Of a stretch of DNA of 64,000 nt, positions 56,077-64,000 are shown piece by piece. The notes under the pieces were generated by a model, which made no database searches, was not told the DNA's origin, and saw only the letters and a program-made list of their open reading frames with translations. The position numbers and the translations under genes were made by a program. The stretch lies in NCBI RefSeq assembly GCF_034259325.1, contig NZ_JAXIVS010000006.1:62001-126000 (forward strand), written 5' to 3'. This DNA is from Hyalangium ruber (GTDB lineage: Bacteria; Myxococcota; Myxococcia; Myxococcales; Myxococcaceae). Each line of letters begins with the position of its first letter. Within the stretch, counting starts at the first letter, position 1.

Positions 56077-56997
56077 CTAGAAGTCGAGGCCCAGCGAGGT
56101 GTTGAAGGTGAAGATGCTCGGCAGGCCGCGCGTCTCGCTCTCCGGATTGGACGGGTCGACCTTCACGTTGCCCAGGCGCGTGACGGAGATCTCCGCGCCC
56201 AGCTGCAGCACGCCGCCGATGAACCGCACGCCGCCGTAGATGCGCTGGTTCATGTTGTCCTTGAGCCGCACCCGCTCATAGCTCGCCGTGTTCTGCAGCA
56301 GCACCTCCGTGCTGTCGCAGCGGGGCGCGGCCTGGTTCTGGGGGGCGCACGTGGAAGCGTCCACCGGGAAGGCGATGCGGCTCGAGGAGCCGCTCACGAA
56401 GGTGAAGTCCAGGCCTCCATACGGGGTGAGCGTCACCATGCCGCCCAGGGGGAACTGCTTGCCGATGCCCGCGTCCAACCCGGAGGCGGTGAGGCTGAAG
56501 TCGCGCACGCCCATCAGCTGGGTGACGTGGGCGCGCACGCCGATGTCCGGCAGGTACGTGAAGCCCTCGTTGACGGCCCACTTCACCTCGCCGGTGGCGG
56601 CCACCATGCGGCTCTTCTCCACCCAGCCCACGCGCGCGCCCAGCTCCACCGAGAAGGGCAGGCCCTTGCGGACGTGAACGGAGGGCACCAGCACCGAGCC
56701 GGGCTGTCCCTCCTGCTCCGTGGGGATGCGGACGCTGTCCGGGCCCGGCAGGCTCACGACGGACAGCTCCGCGCTGACGTTGAAGGCCGAGTGCCCCAGC
56801 GTCTCCGGCGGCATCAGGTTCGTCGACGTGAGGGTAGCGGCGAAGGCCCGGCTGAAGGCCTGGAAGTCCGCGTTCGCCGTGGAGCCCTGAGCGTTGGGGT
56901 TACCGAAATTCTCGATCTGCAGATCGTAGGCATCCGCGTACGCCGCGGCCCCCGACACGAGCGTCGCGAGAGCCACCCACCGACTGAACGCGTGCAT
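56077..56997 (-). CDS. Outer-membrane beta-barrel protein
   Basis: The 306-aa protein has a signal peptide (HAFSRWVALATLVSGAAAYA) and a mature part of amphipathic strands (LPFSVELGARVGWVE, and MVTLTPYGGLDFTFVSG). It ends in a C-terminal FNTSLGLDF that fits the outer-membrane insertion signal (final Phe). A Cys-containing loop (STCAPQNQAAPRC) is probably outside. The function is not known. The start at 56997 was chosen because the signal peptide begins there. It follows the S41 protease gene on the same strand, but a strong terminator lies between them. Confidence 0.8.
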   Translation of the reverse strand: MHAFSRWVALATLVSGAAAYADAYDLQIENFGNPNAQGSTANADFQAFSRAFAATLTSTNLMPPETLGHSAFNVSAELSVVSLPGPDSVRIPTEQEGQPGSVLVPSVHVRKGLPFSVELGARVGWVEKSRMVAATGEVKWAVNEGFTYLPDIGVRAHVTQLMGVRDFSLTASGLDAGIGKQFPLGGMVTLTPYGGLDFTFVSGSSSRIAFPVDASTCAPQNQAAPRCDSTEVLLQNTASYERVRLKDNMNQRIYGGVRFIGGVLQLGAEISVTRLGNVKVDPSNPESETRGLPSIFTFNTSLGLDF

Positions 56998-57080
56998 CCT
57001 CAAACCGCCTCCCAGGCGCTCGCCGGCAGCAGGCGCCAGAATCTCGCTGGACGCTAACGTGGGCCTGCCAAGAGCGTCAA

Positions 57081-57131
57081 TAAAACGGGCGGCCCCGCCA
57101 CCGAGGCTTGAAGCCTCGAGGGGAGCCGCCC
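57081..57131 (-). terminator. Intrinsic terminator of the S41 protease gene
   Basis: On the minus strand, 27 bp after the stop at 57158, GGGCGGC/GCCGCCC, CCC/GGG and CGAGGC/GCCTCG arms stack into a compound hairpin (57087-57131). CGTTTTATT follows it. The T-rich tail makes this the best intrinsic terminator in the window. Confidence 0.8.
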
Positions 57132-57157
57132 GGGAGGACCGCAGAGGTGGATGCGGT

Positions 57158-60100
57158 CTACGGCGTCTTCGTGGGCTGCACCGGCGAGGGCGTGGTGGCC
57201 AGCTTCTGGGCCACTGCCTCCGGCCGGCGCCGGACCACCAGCGTCTTACGGCTGGCGAAGTCGGCGCTCTCACGCGCCACCACGAGGATGTTGTTGTTGC
57301 CCTCCTTCAGCGCGAAGTCCGCGGAGAACTTCAGCTTCTGGGGCTCCTCGCCCTTGGGGTCCACCGCCTTGAAGTAGACCTTCTGGTCGTTGACGAGCAC
57401 GTACACGTCCAGCAGGCCGTTGGGGTCCGTCACCGTGCCCGACAGGGTGAAGCGCTCCCCGTTGGCCATCACCCCGCCCTGGGACGGATCCACGTCCAGG
57501 CGGATGTCCGGCGGAGACAGGGTGGTGAGCAGGTCCAGCTTCTTGATGGGCGTCGCCTTGCCGCCCTTCACCTCACGGACCTCCGAGGCGCGCACGAAGG
57601 CGAAGCGATCGTCGGCCAGGGACACCTTATAGAAGCCCTTGGAGACCGCCGTGGCGGTCACCAGCGACTGCATGCCCACACGCGCCACCGGCCGGGAATC
57701 GGCTACCGCCGAGCCATAGAGCTCGGTCTTCTCCGCCAGCTTCACCACCGTCTTGGCCGGCTCGAACGCCGCGACGGGCGCCTCGGTCACCGGCAGCTGC
57801 AGCTTCTCGGTGACGAACTCCTCCAGCGGCTCGTCGATGATGGCCAGCTTCAGCGGGAAGGTGTCGCCCTTGTAGGGCTTCTTCACCTCGAGCTGGAAGC
57901 GCGCCGTCTTCGTCTCGCCCGCGGCCAGCTCGCCCAGCTTGAAGCGGCCCTTCTCGATAAAGATGTTCGGGTCGCCCGCGTTCTTGATCGTCGCGAACGA
58001 GTCCATCGCCACGCCGGTGCCCACGTTCGTCACGTCCAGCACCACGGTGACGCTCTCGCCACGCTGGGCCACGCCATCACCGTTGCAGGCCTGGCAGTCG
58101 TCCAGCACCTGCCAGCTGAAGGCGAAGGCCGGGCGGGGCAGCTCCAGGAAGCCCACCTCGCTCACCAGCGTCTTGGGCAGCGCGCCATTGTCGTCATAGA
58201 ACTTCACCGTCACGTCGTCGCGGCGTGAGGTCATGTCCTTGGGCAGCTTCACCTGCACCTTCCACGTCTTCTTCTCGCCCGGCGCCAGCGCGCCGAAGAG
58301 GAACTCGCGGCGATCCAGGTAGGCGTTGTCGCTCTCGGTCCACGCATGCACGCGCTTGAGCGGCTCGCTGCTCTTGTTCTCCGCCGTCAGCACCATCTCC
58401 ATCGACTCACCGGCGTGGATGGGCTTGTCGGAGCTCGGAGAGAAGGTGGCCTCCAGCTGCACGTTCTTCGGCGTGGCACCCGGGCTCCAGTCGATGCCCA
58501 GCGCGGCGATGGCGGAGTTGATGCGCTGCTCCTCCTCCTGGCGCTTCTGCTCGATGAAGGCCTTGCCCTGCTTGAGCTGCTCCTGGCGGTTGCTCGAGGT
58601 CGCCTTGAGCACGAAGTCGCGGGCGAAGAGGACCTCGAAGTCCTCCTTGATCTCGTCCTGGCTCTCGGCGTCCAGCTGGTCGTCCAGGTCCTCACCCTGG
58701 CCGGCCACGTCCACGTCCAACAGCGGGTTGGGTCCCTTGGAGCCCTTGGCGTCCTTGCCGTCCTTGGCATCCTTCTGCGCCGTCTTCGGAGCGGCCTTCT
58801 CCTTCTCGGCCTCCTTCTTGGCGACGGTGGCCTGCGCCTTCTCGTCCACCTTGAGGTACTTCAGGCTCTCCAGCGGCTTCTCGCGGTCCAGCACGTCCTC
58901 GCGCTTCTTGGCCACCTTGTCGGAGTCCGGGTTGCCGAAGTGCTGATCCAGGTCCGCCTCGCCGATGGTGCGGCGCGGGGCGAACACGTCCAGGCGCTCC
59001 TCGGTGACGCGCGTGGGAATCAGCTGGATGTCCGGGACGATACCGACCTCCTGGATCGACTTGTCGCCAGGCGTCAGGTACTTGGCGATCGTCAGCTTCA
59101 GCGCGCTGTCATCCGGGAAGTCATAGAGCACCTGCACGCTGCCCTTGCCGAACGTCTGCCGGCCGATGATGACGGCGCGGTCCAGGTTCTTCAGCGCGCC
59201 GGCGACGATCTCCGAGGCCGAGGCACTGCCCGCGTTCACCAGCACCGCGATGGGGTACTTGTCCTCGCCGTCCGTGGGACGCGCGCGCTTCTCCTCGCGC
59301 AGCTTGTCCGACAGGCCCACCGTCGCGACGATGACGCCGTTGGACAGGAACGTGTCCGACACCTGGATGGCCTGCTCCAGCAGGCCGCCCGGGTTGCCAC
59401 GCATGTCCAGCACCAGGCCCTTCATCGGGCTGCCCTTGGCCTCGGAGGCCTTGCGCAGATCCTCCAGCGCCGACTCGAGATCCCTCGTGGTGTTGCCCTG
59501 GAAGTTCTTCAGCCGAACGTAGCCCACGTTCTGCGAGAGCAGCTTGTGCTGCACGCTCTCGATCGAAATCATCGCGCGCGCCAGCGTCATGACGCGGGGC
59601 TTGTCCCAGCCCTTGCGCTCCACGGTGATGGTGACGCGGCTGTCCACCGGCCCACGCAGCTTGGACACGGCCTCGTTGAGGTCCATGTTCACCGTGGACT
59701 CCTCGGAGATCTTCTTGATCTGGTCGTCCTTCTGGATGCCCGCGCGGTGCGCCGGCGTCTTGGGCAGCACCTTCACCACGGTGAGGTTGCCCTCGCGCAT
59801 CTGGATGACGAAGCCCAGGCCACCGAACTCACCCTTGGTGGACAGCTTCATCTCCCGGTACAGCTCGGGCCGCAGCAGCACCGAGTGCGGGTCCAGCGTG
59901 GAGAGCATGCCGTTGACGGCCGCGTACTCGATGTCCCGCGTGTCCTCGATGGGACGCATGTTCTTGGAGATGAAGTCGAAGACGTCCTTGAGCGTGAAGG
60001 ACATCTTCCACAGCGAGTCCACGTGGCTGATGTCGAAGTCACGCGTCTTGCCGTTGACGTTGAGCGCCAGCTTGCCCGTCTCCGCGTTGCCCTCGACGAG

Positions 60101-60397
60101 CACGTCCGGGACGCTCTTCTCCACGTACTCCAGCGCGGAGATCATCATCTCCTTGGGCTTCACGCGCTTGGGGTCGACGTAGTTGTCCTTCACGTAGAGG
60201 ATGACCTTCGTGAAGACGCGCAGGGAGGACAGCTCGTGCGGTGCCTTCTCCCCCTTCTGAGCAGCCGAGCCGCTCGCGCTCTGGCTCGCCTCGGCGGCTG
60301 CCATCGTCAGGGGAATGGGTGCCCCGTCGCTGCCCACGAGGGCCCAGGCGCCGAGGAGAAAGGCGACGGCGATGATCCGGCGAAGCGTTCGCGGCAT
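57158..60397 (-). CDS. S41-family C-terminal processing protease with long multidomain C-terminus
   Basis: The 1079-aa exported protein starts with a signal peptide and an S41 unit. It has a PDZ domain (about 180-265) with the KGEFGGLGFVIQ entry, and a catalytic core with Ser391 in G-S-A-S-A-S-E and Lys418 in F-G-K-G-S-V-Q. This is the Ser/Lys dyad of Tsp/CtpA enzymes. After about 520 it continues far beyond the usual 400-700 residues. A Lys/Ala/Glu-rich helical region, two beta-sandwich modules (one with C-Q-A-C-N-G-D-G), an SH3-like domain (about 900-960) and a final Ig-like domain follow. It should act in the periplasm on envelope proteins. The extra domains may bind substrate or cell wall. 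Confidence 0.93.
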   Translation of the reverse strand: MPRTLRRIIAVAFLLGAWALVGSDGAPIPLTMAAAEASQSASGSAAQKGEKAPHELSSLRVFTKVILYVKDNYVDPKRVKPKEMMISALEYVEKSVPDVLVEGNAETGKLALNVNGKTRDFDISHVDSLWKMSFTLKDVFDFISKNMRPIEDTRDIEYAAVNGMLSTLDPHSVLLRPELYREMKLSTKGEFGGLGFVIQMREGNLTVVKVLPKTPAHRAGIQKDDQIKKISEESTVNMDLNEAVSKLRGPVDSRVTITVERKGWDKPRVMTLARAMISIESVQHKLLSQNVGYVRLKNFQGNTTRDLESALEDLRKASEAKGSPMKGLVLDMRGNPGGLLEQAIQVSDTFLSNGVIVATVGLSDKLREEKRARPTDGEDKYPIAVLVNAGSASASEIVAGALKNLDRAVIIGRQTFGKGSVQVLYDFPDDSALKLTIAKYLTPGDKSIQEVGIVPDIQLIPTRVTEERLDVFAPRRTIGEADLDQHFGNPDSDKVAKKREDVLDREKPLESLKYLKVDEKAQATVAKKEAEKEKAAPKTAQKDAKDGKDAKGSKGPNPLLDVDVAGQGEDLDDQLDAESQDEIKEDFEVLFARDFVLKATSSNRQEQLKQGKAFIEQKRQEEEQRINSAIAALGIDWSPGATPKNVQLEATFSPSSDKPIHAGESMEMVLTAENKSSEPLKRVHAWTESDNAYLDRREFLFGALAPGEKKTWKVQVKLPKDMTSRRDDVTVKFYDDNGALPKTLVSEVGFLELPRPAFAFSWQVLDDCQACNGDGVAQRGESVTVVLDVTNVGTGVAMDSFATIKNAGDPNIFIEKGRFKLGELAAGETKTARFQLEVKKPYKGDTFPLKLAIIDEPLEEFVTEKLQLPVTEAPVAAFEPAKTVVKLAEKTELYGSAVADSRPVARVGMQSLVTATAVSKGFYKVSLADDRFAFVRASEVREVKGGKATPIKKLDLLTTLSPPDIRLDVDPSQGGVMANGERFTLSGTVTDPNGLLDVYVLVNDQKVYFKAVDPKGEEPQKLKFSADFALKEGNNNILVVARESADFASRKTLVVRRRPEAVAQKLATTPSPVQPTKTP

Positions 60398-60553
60398 GGT
60401 TCATCCAAGCTGGGGCACGGAGCACCCCGGGGTGTTGCGTGAAAAGCCGTGTGAATCCGAGTGGTTGTCGAGGACGGAAGGCACCGAGAGCAGCCGGCCA
60501 AGCCTAATCATGGACTTCGGGTGCTTCAAGGCATCCTCTGCTCTGTAATCAGG

Positions 60554-60565
60554 AGGAACGTTCCT
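60554..60565. promoter_or_regulatory. 12-bp palindrome upstream of S41 protease
   Basis: AGGAACGTTCCT is a perfect palindrome 157 bp before the protease start and 76 bp beyond the EI24 gene stop. It could be an operator. No regulator can be named. Confidence 0.3.
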
Positions 60566-60588
60566 GGCGGTCACTGCGTTCCCGGCCA

Positions 60589-60638
60589 CCCCCGGGATCA
60601 CAGCCTCTAGAAGGCCAGACACCCGGGGGCCCTGTTTA
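60589..60638. terminator. Hairpin after EI24 gene, with T-rich tail on the plus strand
   Basis: CCCCCGGG (60589-60596) pairs with CCCGGGGG (60622-60629). It lies just after the minus-strand EI24 stop. On the plus strand it is followed by CCTGTTTATTTC, so as an intrinsic terminator it reads better for a plus-strand transcript. Confidence 0.4.
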
Positions 60639-60640
60639 TT

Positions 60641-61456
60641 TCAAGGCAGGGCGCGCGAGGCGGCCGAGGGAGGAGGCGGCAGGTGGCCGGCGGCGCGCAG
60701 GCCGCGGTACAGCAGGGTGCCCGCGACGATGGCCACCGGCAGGAAGAAGGTGTTGAGCACCGGCACCCAGAGGAGCAGGTAGACGCCCGCGCCGAAGCCC
60801 AGGCAGAGGGCCCGCCGCTCGCGCATCATCCGCCGCACCTCGGCGAAGGGGTACAGGTGGCGCGTCATGGGGCTGGCCAGGTGCTCGCCGGCCATCCACA
60901 GCATGGTCCACAGGCTGCCCAGCACCGTCCACAGGATGCTGCCCACCCCGGGGATGAAGTGGAGCGGCAGCAGGACGAGCAGGCCCAGCAGCATGAAGAA
61001 GATGCGAGCCAGGGTGTGTGCGATTCCGGTCAGCACGCCCCGGACGAAGCTCCGCAGGGTGAAGGGCAGGGGCTGGAAGTCGCCGCACTGCTCCTCGGTG
61101 GTCTCCGAGATGGGGTCCTGCAGCGGGGCGAGCAGCAGCGGGGGGAGGGCGTTGGCGCCCACCACCAGGCCCACCACGAACGTGAGGAAGACGACGAGGT
61201 ACCAGAGGCCCTTGCCGTACCAGGACTCCGGGCGGGCGAAGAAGTTGCTGATCAGCTCCGGGGTATAGGTCCAGAGGAGCACGACCAGGACGACCAGGCT
61301 CACCAGCGTGACGACCGCGCACAGGGCCGACAGGAGGAAGAGCTTGGGGGTGCGGAAGATGAGCCCGAAGGCGCGGCCCAGCAAGCCCACCCCCTGAAAG
61401 AAGTCCGAAGCGGCGGTGGGACGGGGAGTGAAGTCGGGGATGGGAGTGGGGGTCAT
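60641..61456 (-). CDS. EI24/CysZ-like membrane protein
   Basis: This 271-aa protein has five to six membrane helices and matches the EI24 domain family. The first helix follows FGLIFRTPKLFLLS, and the conserved loop LAPLQDPISETTEEQC is followed by further helices (FFMLLGLLVLLPLHFIPGVG). Bacterial members include CysZ, a sulfate uptake protein. Whether this one carries sulfate is not known, but its divergence from gshA, a sulfur-using pathway gene, is suggestive. The 58-bp gap implies shared regulation. Confidence 0.88.
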   Translation of the reverse strand: MTPTPIPDFTPRPTAASDFFQGVGLLGRAFGLIFRTPKLFLLSALCAVVTLVSLVVLVVLLWTYTPELISNFFARPESWYGKGLWYLVVFLTFVVGLVVGANALPPLLLAPLQDPISETTEEQCGDFQPLPFTLRSFVRGVLTGIAHTLARIFFMLLGLLVLLPLHFIPGVGSILWTVLGSLWTMLWMAGEHLASPMTRHLYPFAEVRRMMRERRALCLGFGAGVYLLLWVPVLNTFFLPVAIVAGTLLYRGLRAAGHLPPPPSAASRALP

Positions 61457-61498
61457 CCGGGGGCGGTGCGCAAATGAGAGCGTCGGTGGCTACCTACG

Positions 61499-61505
61499 TT
61501 ATATA
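61499..61505 (+). promoter_or_regulatory. Possible -10 element of leaderless gshA
   Basis: TTATATA ends nine bases before the ATG at 61515, and no ribosome-binding site precedes that codon. If this is the -10 element, the message starts at or next to the ATG. Confidence 0.3.
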
Positions 61506-61514
61506 GGCGCGGCC

Positions 61515-62855
61515 ATGTCTCTGGATCTCAAACGAGCAAACGTCCAACCCATTGCTTCCATTGACGCGCTGGTGGACACCTTCCGCGCCGCCGAGAAGCC
61601 CCGGGCCGAGCACCGGCTGGGCATCGAGCACGAGAAGTTCGTCTACACGAAGGTGGGCGCTCGTTTCGTCCCGTACGAGGGCCCCTCGGGGATAGGCGCA
61701 CTGCTGGAGAAGATGGGGGCGGGGGGCGGCTATACCCCCTTCCGGGAGACGCCCGAGTCTCCGGTCATCGCCCTCCAGCGAGGCATTGAGACGGTGTCCC
61801 TGGAGCCGGGAGGCCAGCTCGAGCTGTCCGGCAGCCCGTTCGTCACCGCGCGCGAGGCCCACGCCGAGAACCTGAGGCACCTGTCCGAGGCGAAGGCCGC
61901 CGGAGAATCGCTGGGGCTGCAACTGGTGGCGCTGGGCTACCGCCCCTACGGCACGACGGCCGAGATGCCGTGGATGCCCAAGAGCCGCTACATGATGATG
62001 CGGCGCTCGCTGCCGGAGCGCGGCCGTCTGGCGCTGAACATGATGTTGATGACGTCCACCGGGCAGGCCTCGTACGACTGGGCGGACGAGGCTGACGCCG
62101 TGCGTAAGACGGTGCTGGTGGCGCGGCTGGCCCCGCTGATGGTGGCGCTCTACGCCAACAGCCCGCTGCTGGAGGGCAAGCCCTCGGGCTTCATGTCCTT
62201 CCGCAACCGTGTCTGGGAGGAGGTGGACCCCACCCGCTGTGGCTACCTGCCGTCCTTCTTCGACGGCTCGTTCTCCTATCGCCAGTACGTGGAGTGGGCG
62301 CTGGACGCGCCGCTGCTCTTCCTGCGCCGGCGCGGGGAGTACCTCTACCCGAAGCTCACCTTCCGCCAGTTGATGAAGGAGGGCTTCGAGGGCCAGCCCC
62401 CGGACATGGGGGACTGGACCGACCACCTGTCCACGCTCTTCCCCGAAGTGCGCCTCAAGAAGGTCATCGAGGTGCGTGGGGCGGACTGTGTCGGGGCGGA
62501 GATGACGGGGGCGCTCGGTGCGCTGTGGCGCGGGCTGCTCTACGAGAAGGGCGCCATGGACGAGGCCGAGCGGCTGCTGCCGAAGCTGTCCTTCACCGAG
62601 CACCAGGCCTTCCACGACACCGCGCGTCGCGAGGGGCTCTCCGGGCGCCTCGGGCAGCAGGAACTGCACCGGCTCGCCTCGGAGATGGTGGGCATTGCCC
62701 GCCGGGGCCTGGAGCGTCTGGATCCCCAGGACGCGCCGCTGCTGGAGCCGCTGGCCCGAGTGGCTGCCTCGGGCCGCTCGCCCGCCCAGGCGGTGCTGGA
62801 GGCCTGGGAGAAGGACCCGCGCCCGGAGGCGGTGCTGTCGCGCTTCACGCTGTAG
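61515..62855 (+). CDS. gshA: Glutamate-cysteine ligase (plant/alphaproteobacterial type)
   Basis: This 446-aa enzyme makes gamma-glutamylcysteine, the first step of glutathione synthesis. It belongs to the class found in plants and alphaproteobacteria. Signs are HRLGIEHEKFVYTKVGARFV near the start, QRGIETVSLEPGGQLELSGS, WMPKSRYMMMRRSLPERGR, and NMMLMTSTGQASYDWADEAD. The chosen ATG at 61515 begins the conserved sequence, while an earlier in-frame start lies inside the divergent EI24 gene. No gshB is in the window. An ergothioneine-type EgtA role is a less likely alternative. Confidence 0.94.
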   Translation: MSLDLKRANVQPIASIDALVDTFRAAEKPRAEHRLGIEHEKFVYTKVGARFVPYEGPSGIGALLEKMGAGGGYTPFRETPESPVIALQRGIETVSLEPGGQLELSGSPFVTAREAHAENLRHLSEAKAAGESLGLQLVALGYRPYGTTAEMPWMPKSRYMMMRRSLPERGRLALNMMLMTSTGQASYDWADEADAVRKTVLVARLAPLMVALYANSPLLEGKPSGFMSFRNRVWEEVDPTRCGYLPSFFDGSFSYRQYVEWALDAPLLFLRRRGEYLYPKLTFRQLMKEGFEGQPPDMGDWTDHLSTLFPEVRLKKVIEVRGADCVGAEMTGALGALWRGLLYEKGAMDEAERLLPKLSFTEHQAFHDTARREGLSGRLGQQELHRLASEMVGIARRGLERLDPQDAPLLEPLARVAASGRSPAQAVLEAWEKDPRPEAVLSRFTL

Positions 62856-62888
62856 CCAGGCGCGGGTCGGTCGTCGGGGTGGGGTTGC

Positions 62889-63506
62889 TTAGAAGCGCCC
62901 ACCCAGGGTGATGCTGGCGTTGAAGAGGCTGCCGTCGGCATCTCCGGCGAAGTCGTCGGCATAGCCCTCGCCATACATCAGCCGGTAGGTGGCGCGCGCC
63001 CCCGCGAAGATGGCGCCGAAGTTGTAGTCCACGCCCGCCGCCAGCGGCACCTCGCTGACCACGTCGTTGTCGAAGAGCGTCTCCGCCCCATCGCTGACGT
63101 TGAGGTAGCTCAGACCCACGCCCGCGCCCACGTAGGGCCGCCACTTCTGATCGATGAGCGGGCCTGCCTTGGCGAGCAGCCCGACGTTGTGGCGGTACAG
63201 GGCCTCGCCGTCTCCGACGATGTCATCACTGATGGGCAGGCGCTGCCCCTCGTACCCCAGCTCGACGCCCAGGGCCTTCCACACCTGCGCTCCGGCCGCG
63301 ATGCCTAGCAGCGGGCCCGTGTCGGTCTCCTCTCCCAGCTCTCCTGTCACGCCACCGAGGCCGACGCGGACATCCAGGCCGACCTTCGCCCGCTCCGCAT
63401 CGAAGTCGAGTTCCTCGTCCACGCGCTGGGCCTCGATGGCCAGCGCTGGACCCGCGAACAACACCGCCGCTGTGGCGAGGCTCCCCATCACCGAACGAAT
63501 CCGCAT
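62889..63506 (-). CDS. Outer-membrane beta-barrel protein (OmpW/OmpA-barrel-like)
   Basis: This 205-aa protein has a signal peptide (GSLATAAVLFAGPALA) and an eight-strand-like pattern (VGLDVRVGLGGVTGELGEE, VGLLAKAGPLIDQKWRPYVG, and GVDYNFGAIFAGARATYR). It ends in ASITLGGRF with a final Phe, which fits the outer-membrane sorting signal. The function is unknown. It converges with gshA, 33 bp apart, and follows an Hsp70-family gene on the same strand across 143 bp. Confidence 0.8.
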   Translation of the reverse strand: MRIRSVMGSLATAAVLFAGPALAIEAQRVDEELDFDAERAKVGLDVRVGLGGVTGELGEETDTGPLLGIAAGAQVWKALGVELGYEGQRLPISDDIVGDGEALYRHNVGLLAKAGPLIDQKWRPYVGAGVGLSYLNVSDGAETLFDNDVVSEVPLAAGVDYNFGAIFAGARATYRLMYGEGYADDFAGDADGSLFNASITLGGRF

Positions 63507-63649
63507 TGCGCCCTCCGAGATTGTGAGTCACGGAACAATCTGGGCATCCACGTGGAGTGGGAGTGGGGGGCGTCATTCCGAGCGGATGCGCCCGTATGGG
63601 CTCCGGAGCAGGAGCCTCGGGGCTGGACGCCTGCCTGCTGGCCGGGCGC

Positions 63650-64000
63650 CTAGCGTTTGCCGAACAGCTTGCGCAGCCCGGAGAACAGGCCGGTGGGGCG
63701 CGCCTCCACCTCTGTGGCGAACGGAGAGCGGGCCAGGAGCGCGTCCCGAGCCGCGTCATCCAGGTCCTCGGTGACGAGAGGTACCGGCTGCCGCTTCGAG
63801 CCGGGCAGGGTGGCCGACAGCGAGAGGATGCCGTCCTGGGAGAGGGAGAAGTGAATCTCGGCCTCGCCCGCGCGCTCGAGCTGGAAGTGGAGCGCGCCGA
63901 GGTACTCGCTCTCGGCGACCAGGGGCGAGGGGCCCTGGAAGAGCGCGAGCGAGAGCGGGCCCAGGGTGACGGGCAGCACGAGCGTCTTGTCCGCGGGCAG
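63650..64000 (-). CDS. C-terminal part of an Hsp70-family protein, cut by window edge
   Basis: The frame is open from the window edge to a stop at 63650 and shows 116 residues. The stretch ALFQGPSPLVAESEYLGAL, followed by a beta-rich IHFSLSQDGILSLSAT, is the DnaK substrate-binding domain pattern (the usual form being N-E-Y-L-G and D-G-I-L-x-V-x-A). The basic tail ends SGLRKLFGKR. Myxobacteria have many divergent Hsp70-like proteins. The ATPase domain lies outside the window, so nothing can be said of its activity. Confidence 0.8.
   Translation of the reverse strand: MPADKTLVLPVTLGPLSLALFQGPSPLVAESEYLGALHFQLERAGEAEIHFSLSQDGILSLSATLPGSKRQPVPLVTEDLDDAARDALLARSPFATEVEARPTGLFSGLRKLFGKR

Noticed and set aside
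56998-57157. Operon between the S41 protease gene and the downstream outer-membrane gene
   Set aside because: A strong hairpin with a T-rich tail separates them, so independent transcription is more likely.
58346-60442. Long plus-strand frame opposite the S41 protease
   Set aside because: Antisense shadow of a strongly biased gene, with no family signal.

Overview
The window is a gene-dense, high-GC stretch of bacterial chromosome. It looks like a myxobacterium of the Cystobacter/Archangium/Stigmatella type, and certainly a Gram-negative deltaproteobacterial relative. The grounds are strong G/C third-position bias, a DUF2378 (Myxococcales-restricted) protein, lipoprotein toxins of the SitA kind with a DUF1629/Imm11 immunity gene, many lipoproteins and outer-membrane beta-barrels, and a PrkA-DUF444-SpoVR operon. 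No rRNA, complete tRNA, CRISPR array, integrase or recognisable transposase gene was found.

Layout. 0-5.5 kb: a truncated membrane-anchored sulfatase-fold enzyme (minus) diverges from dnaE (plus), the replicative polymerase. 5.5-8.6 kb: a secreted serpin, then a two-gene unit for unsaturated fatty-acid beta-oxidation (ECH1-like dienoyl-CoA isomerase and DECR2-like reductase). 8.7-20.6 kb: a large lamin-tail lipoprotein, an M3 oligopeptidase, a phosphoribosyltransferase-hydrolase fusion, a ferritin-like protein, glycogen phosphorylase, a DUF2378 protein and an M23 endopeptidase. 20.8-28 kb: a FixL/FixJ-like two-component pair whose kinase has an ABC-type solute-binding sensor, an alpha/beta hydrolase with an apparent Asp nucleophile, an aminotransferase, and small stress or detoxification genes (VOC, AhpD-like, PPOX-type flavoprotein).

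28-33.8 kb is the most accessory part. It holds an AHH-nuclease lipoprotein toxin with its Imm11-type immunity gene, a di-heme cytochrome c peroxidase, a second small Cys-rich lipoprotein with an unknown partner gene, and four poorly coding gaps (counting the one at 39.1-39.7 kb). 33.8-39.1 kb: the prkA-DUF444-spoVR stress operon. 39.5-42.8 kb: a G/C-run structured leader before a GT39-like membrane glycosyltransferase, then mltG and ruvX facing it.

43.0-44.6 kb carries what looks like an orphan type III secretion translocator/effector (HrpF/NolX-like domain) with a SycD/LcrH-like TPR chaperone. This is the best candidate for something undescribed. 44.7-51.3 kb: an M48 protease, a TPR lipoprotein and a pair of Get3/ArsA-like ATPases, followed by a phasin-like coiled coil, a ParA ATPase and PhaR, probably a polyhydroxyalkanoate-granule module. 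51.4-64 kb: a zinc-ribbon/DUF3426 membrane protein with about ten DPF motifs, a conserved helical protein, TatA, GDPD, an outer-membrane barrel, a very long S41 protease, an EI24/CysZ-like protein, gshA, another barrel and the C-terminus of an Hsp70-family protein.

Several convergent gene pairs share strong hairpins that probably terminate transcription in both directions. The clearest intrinsic terminator lies downstream of the S41 protease gene.
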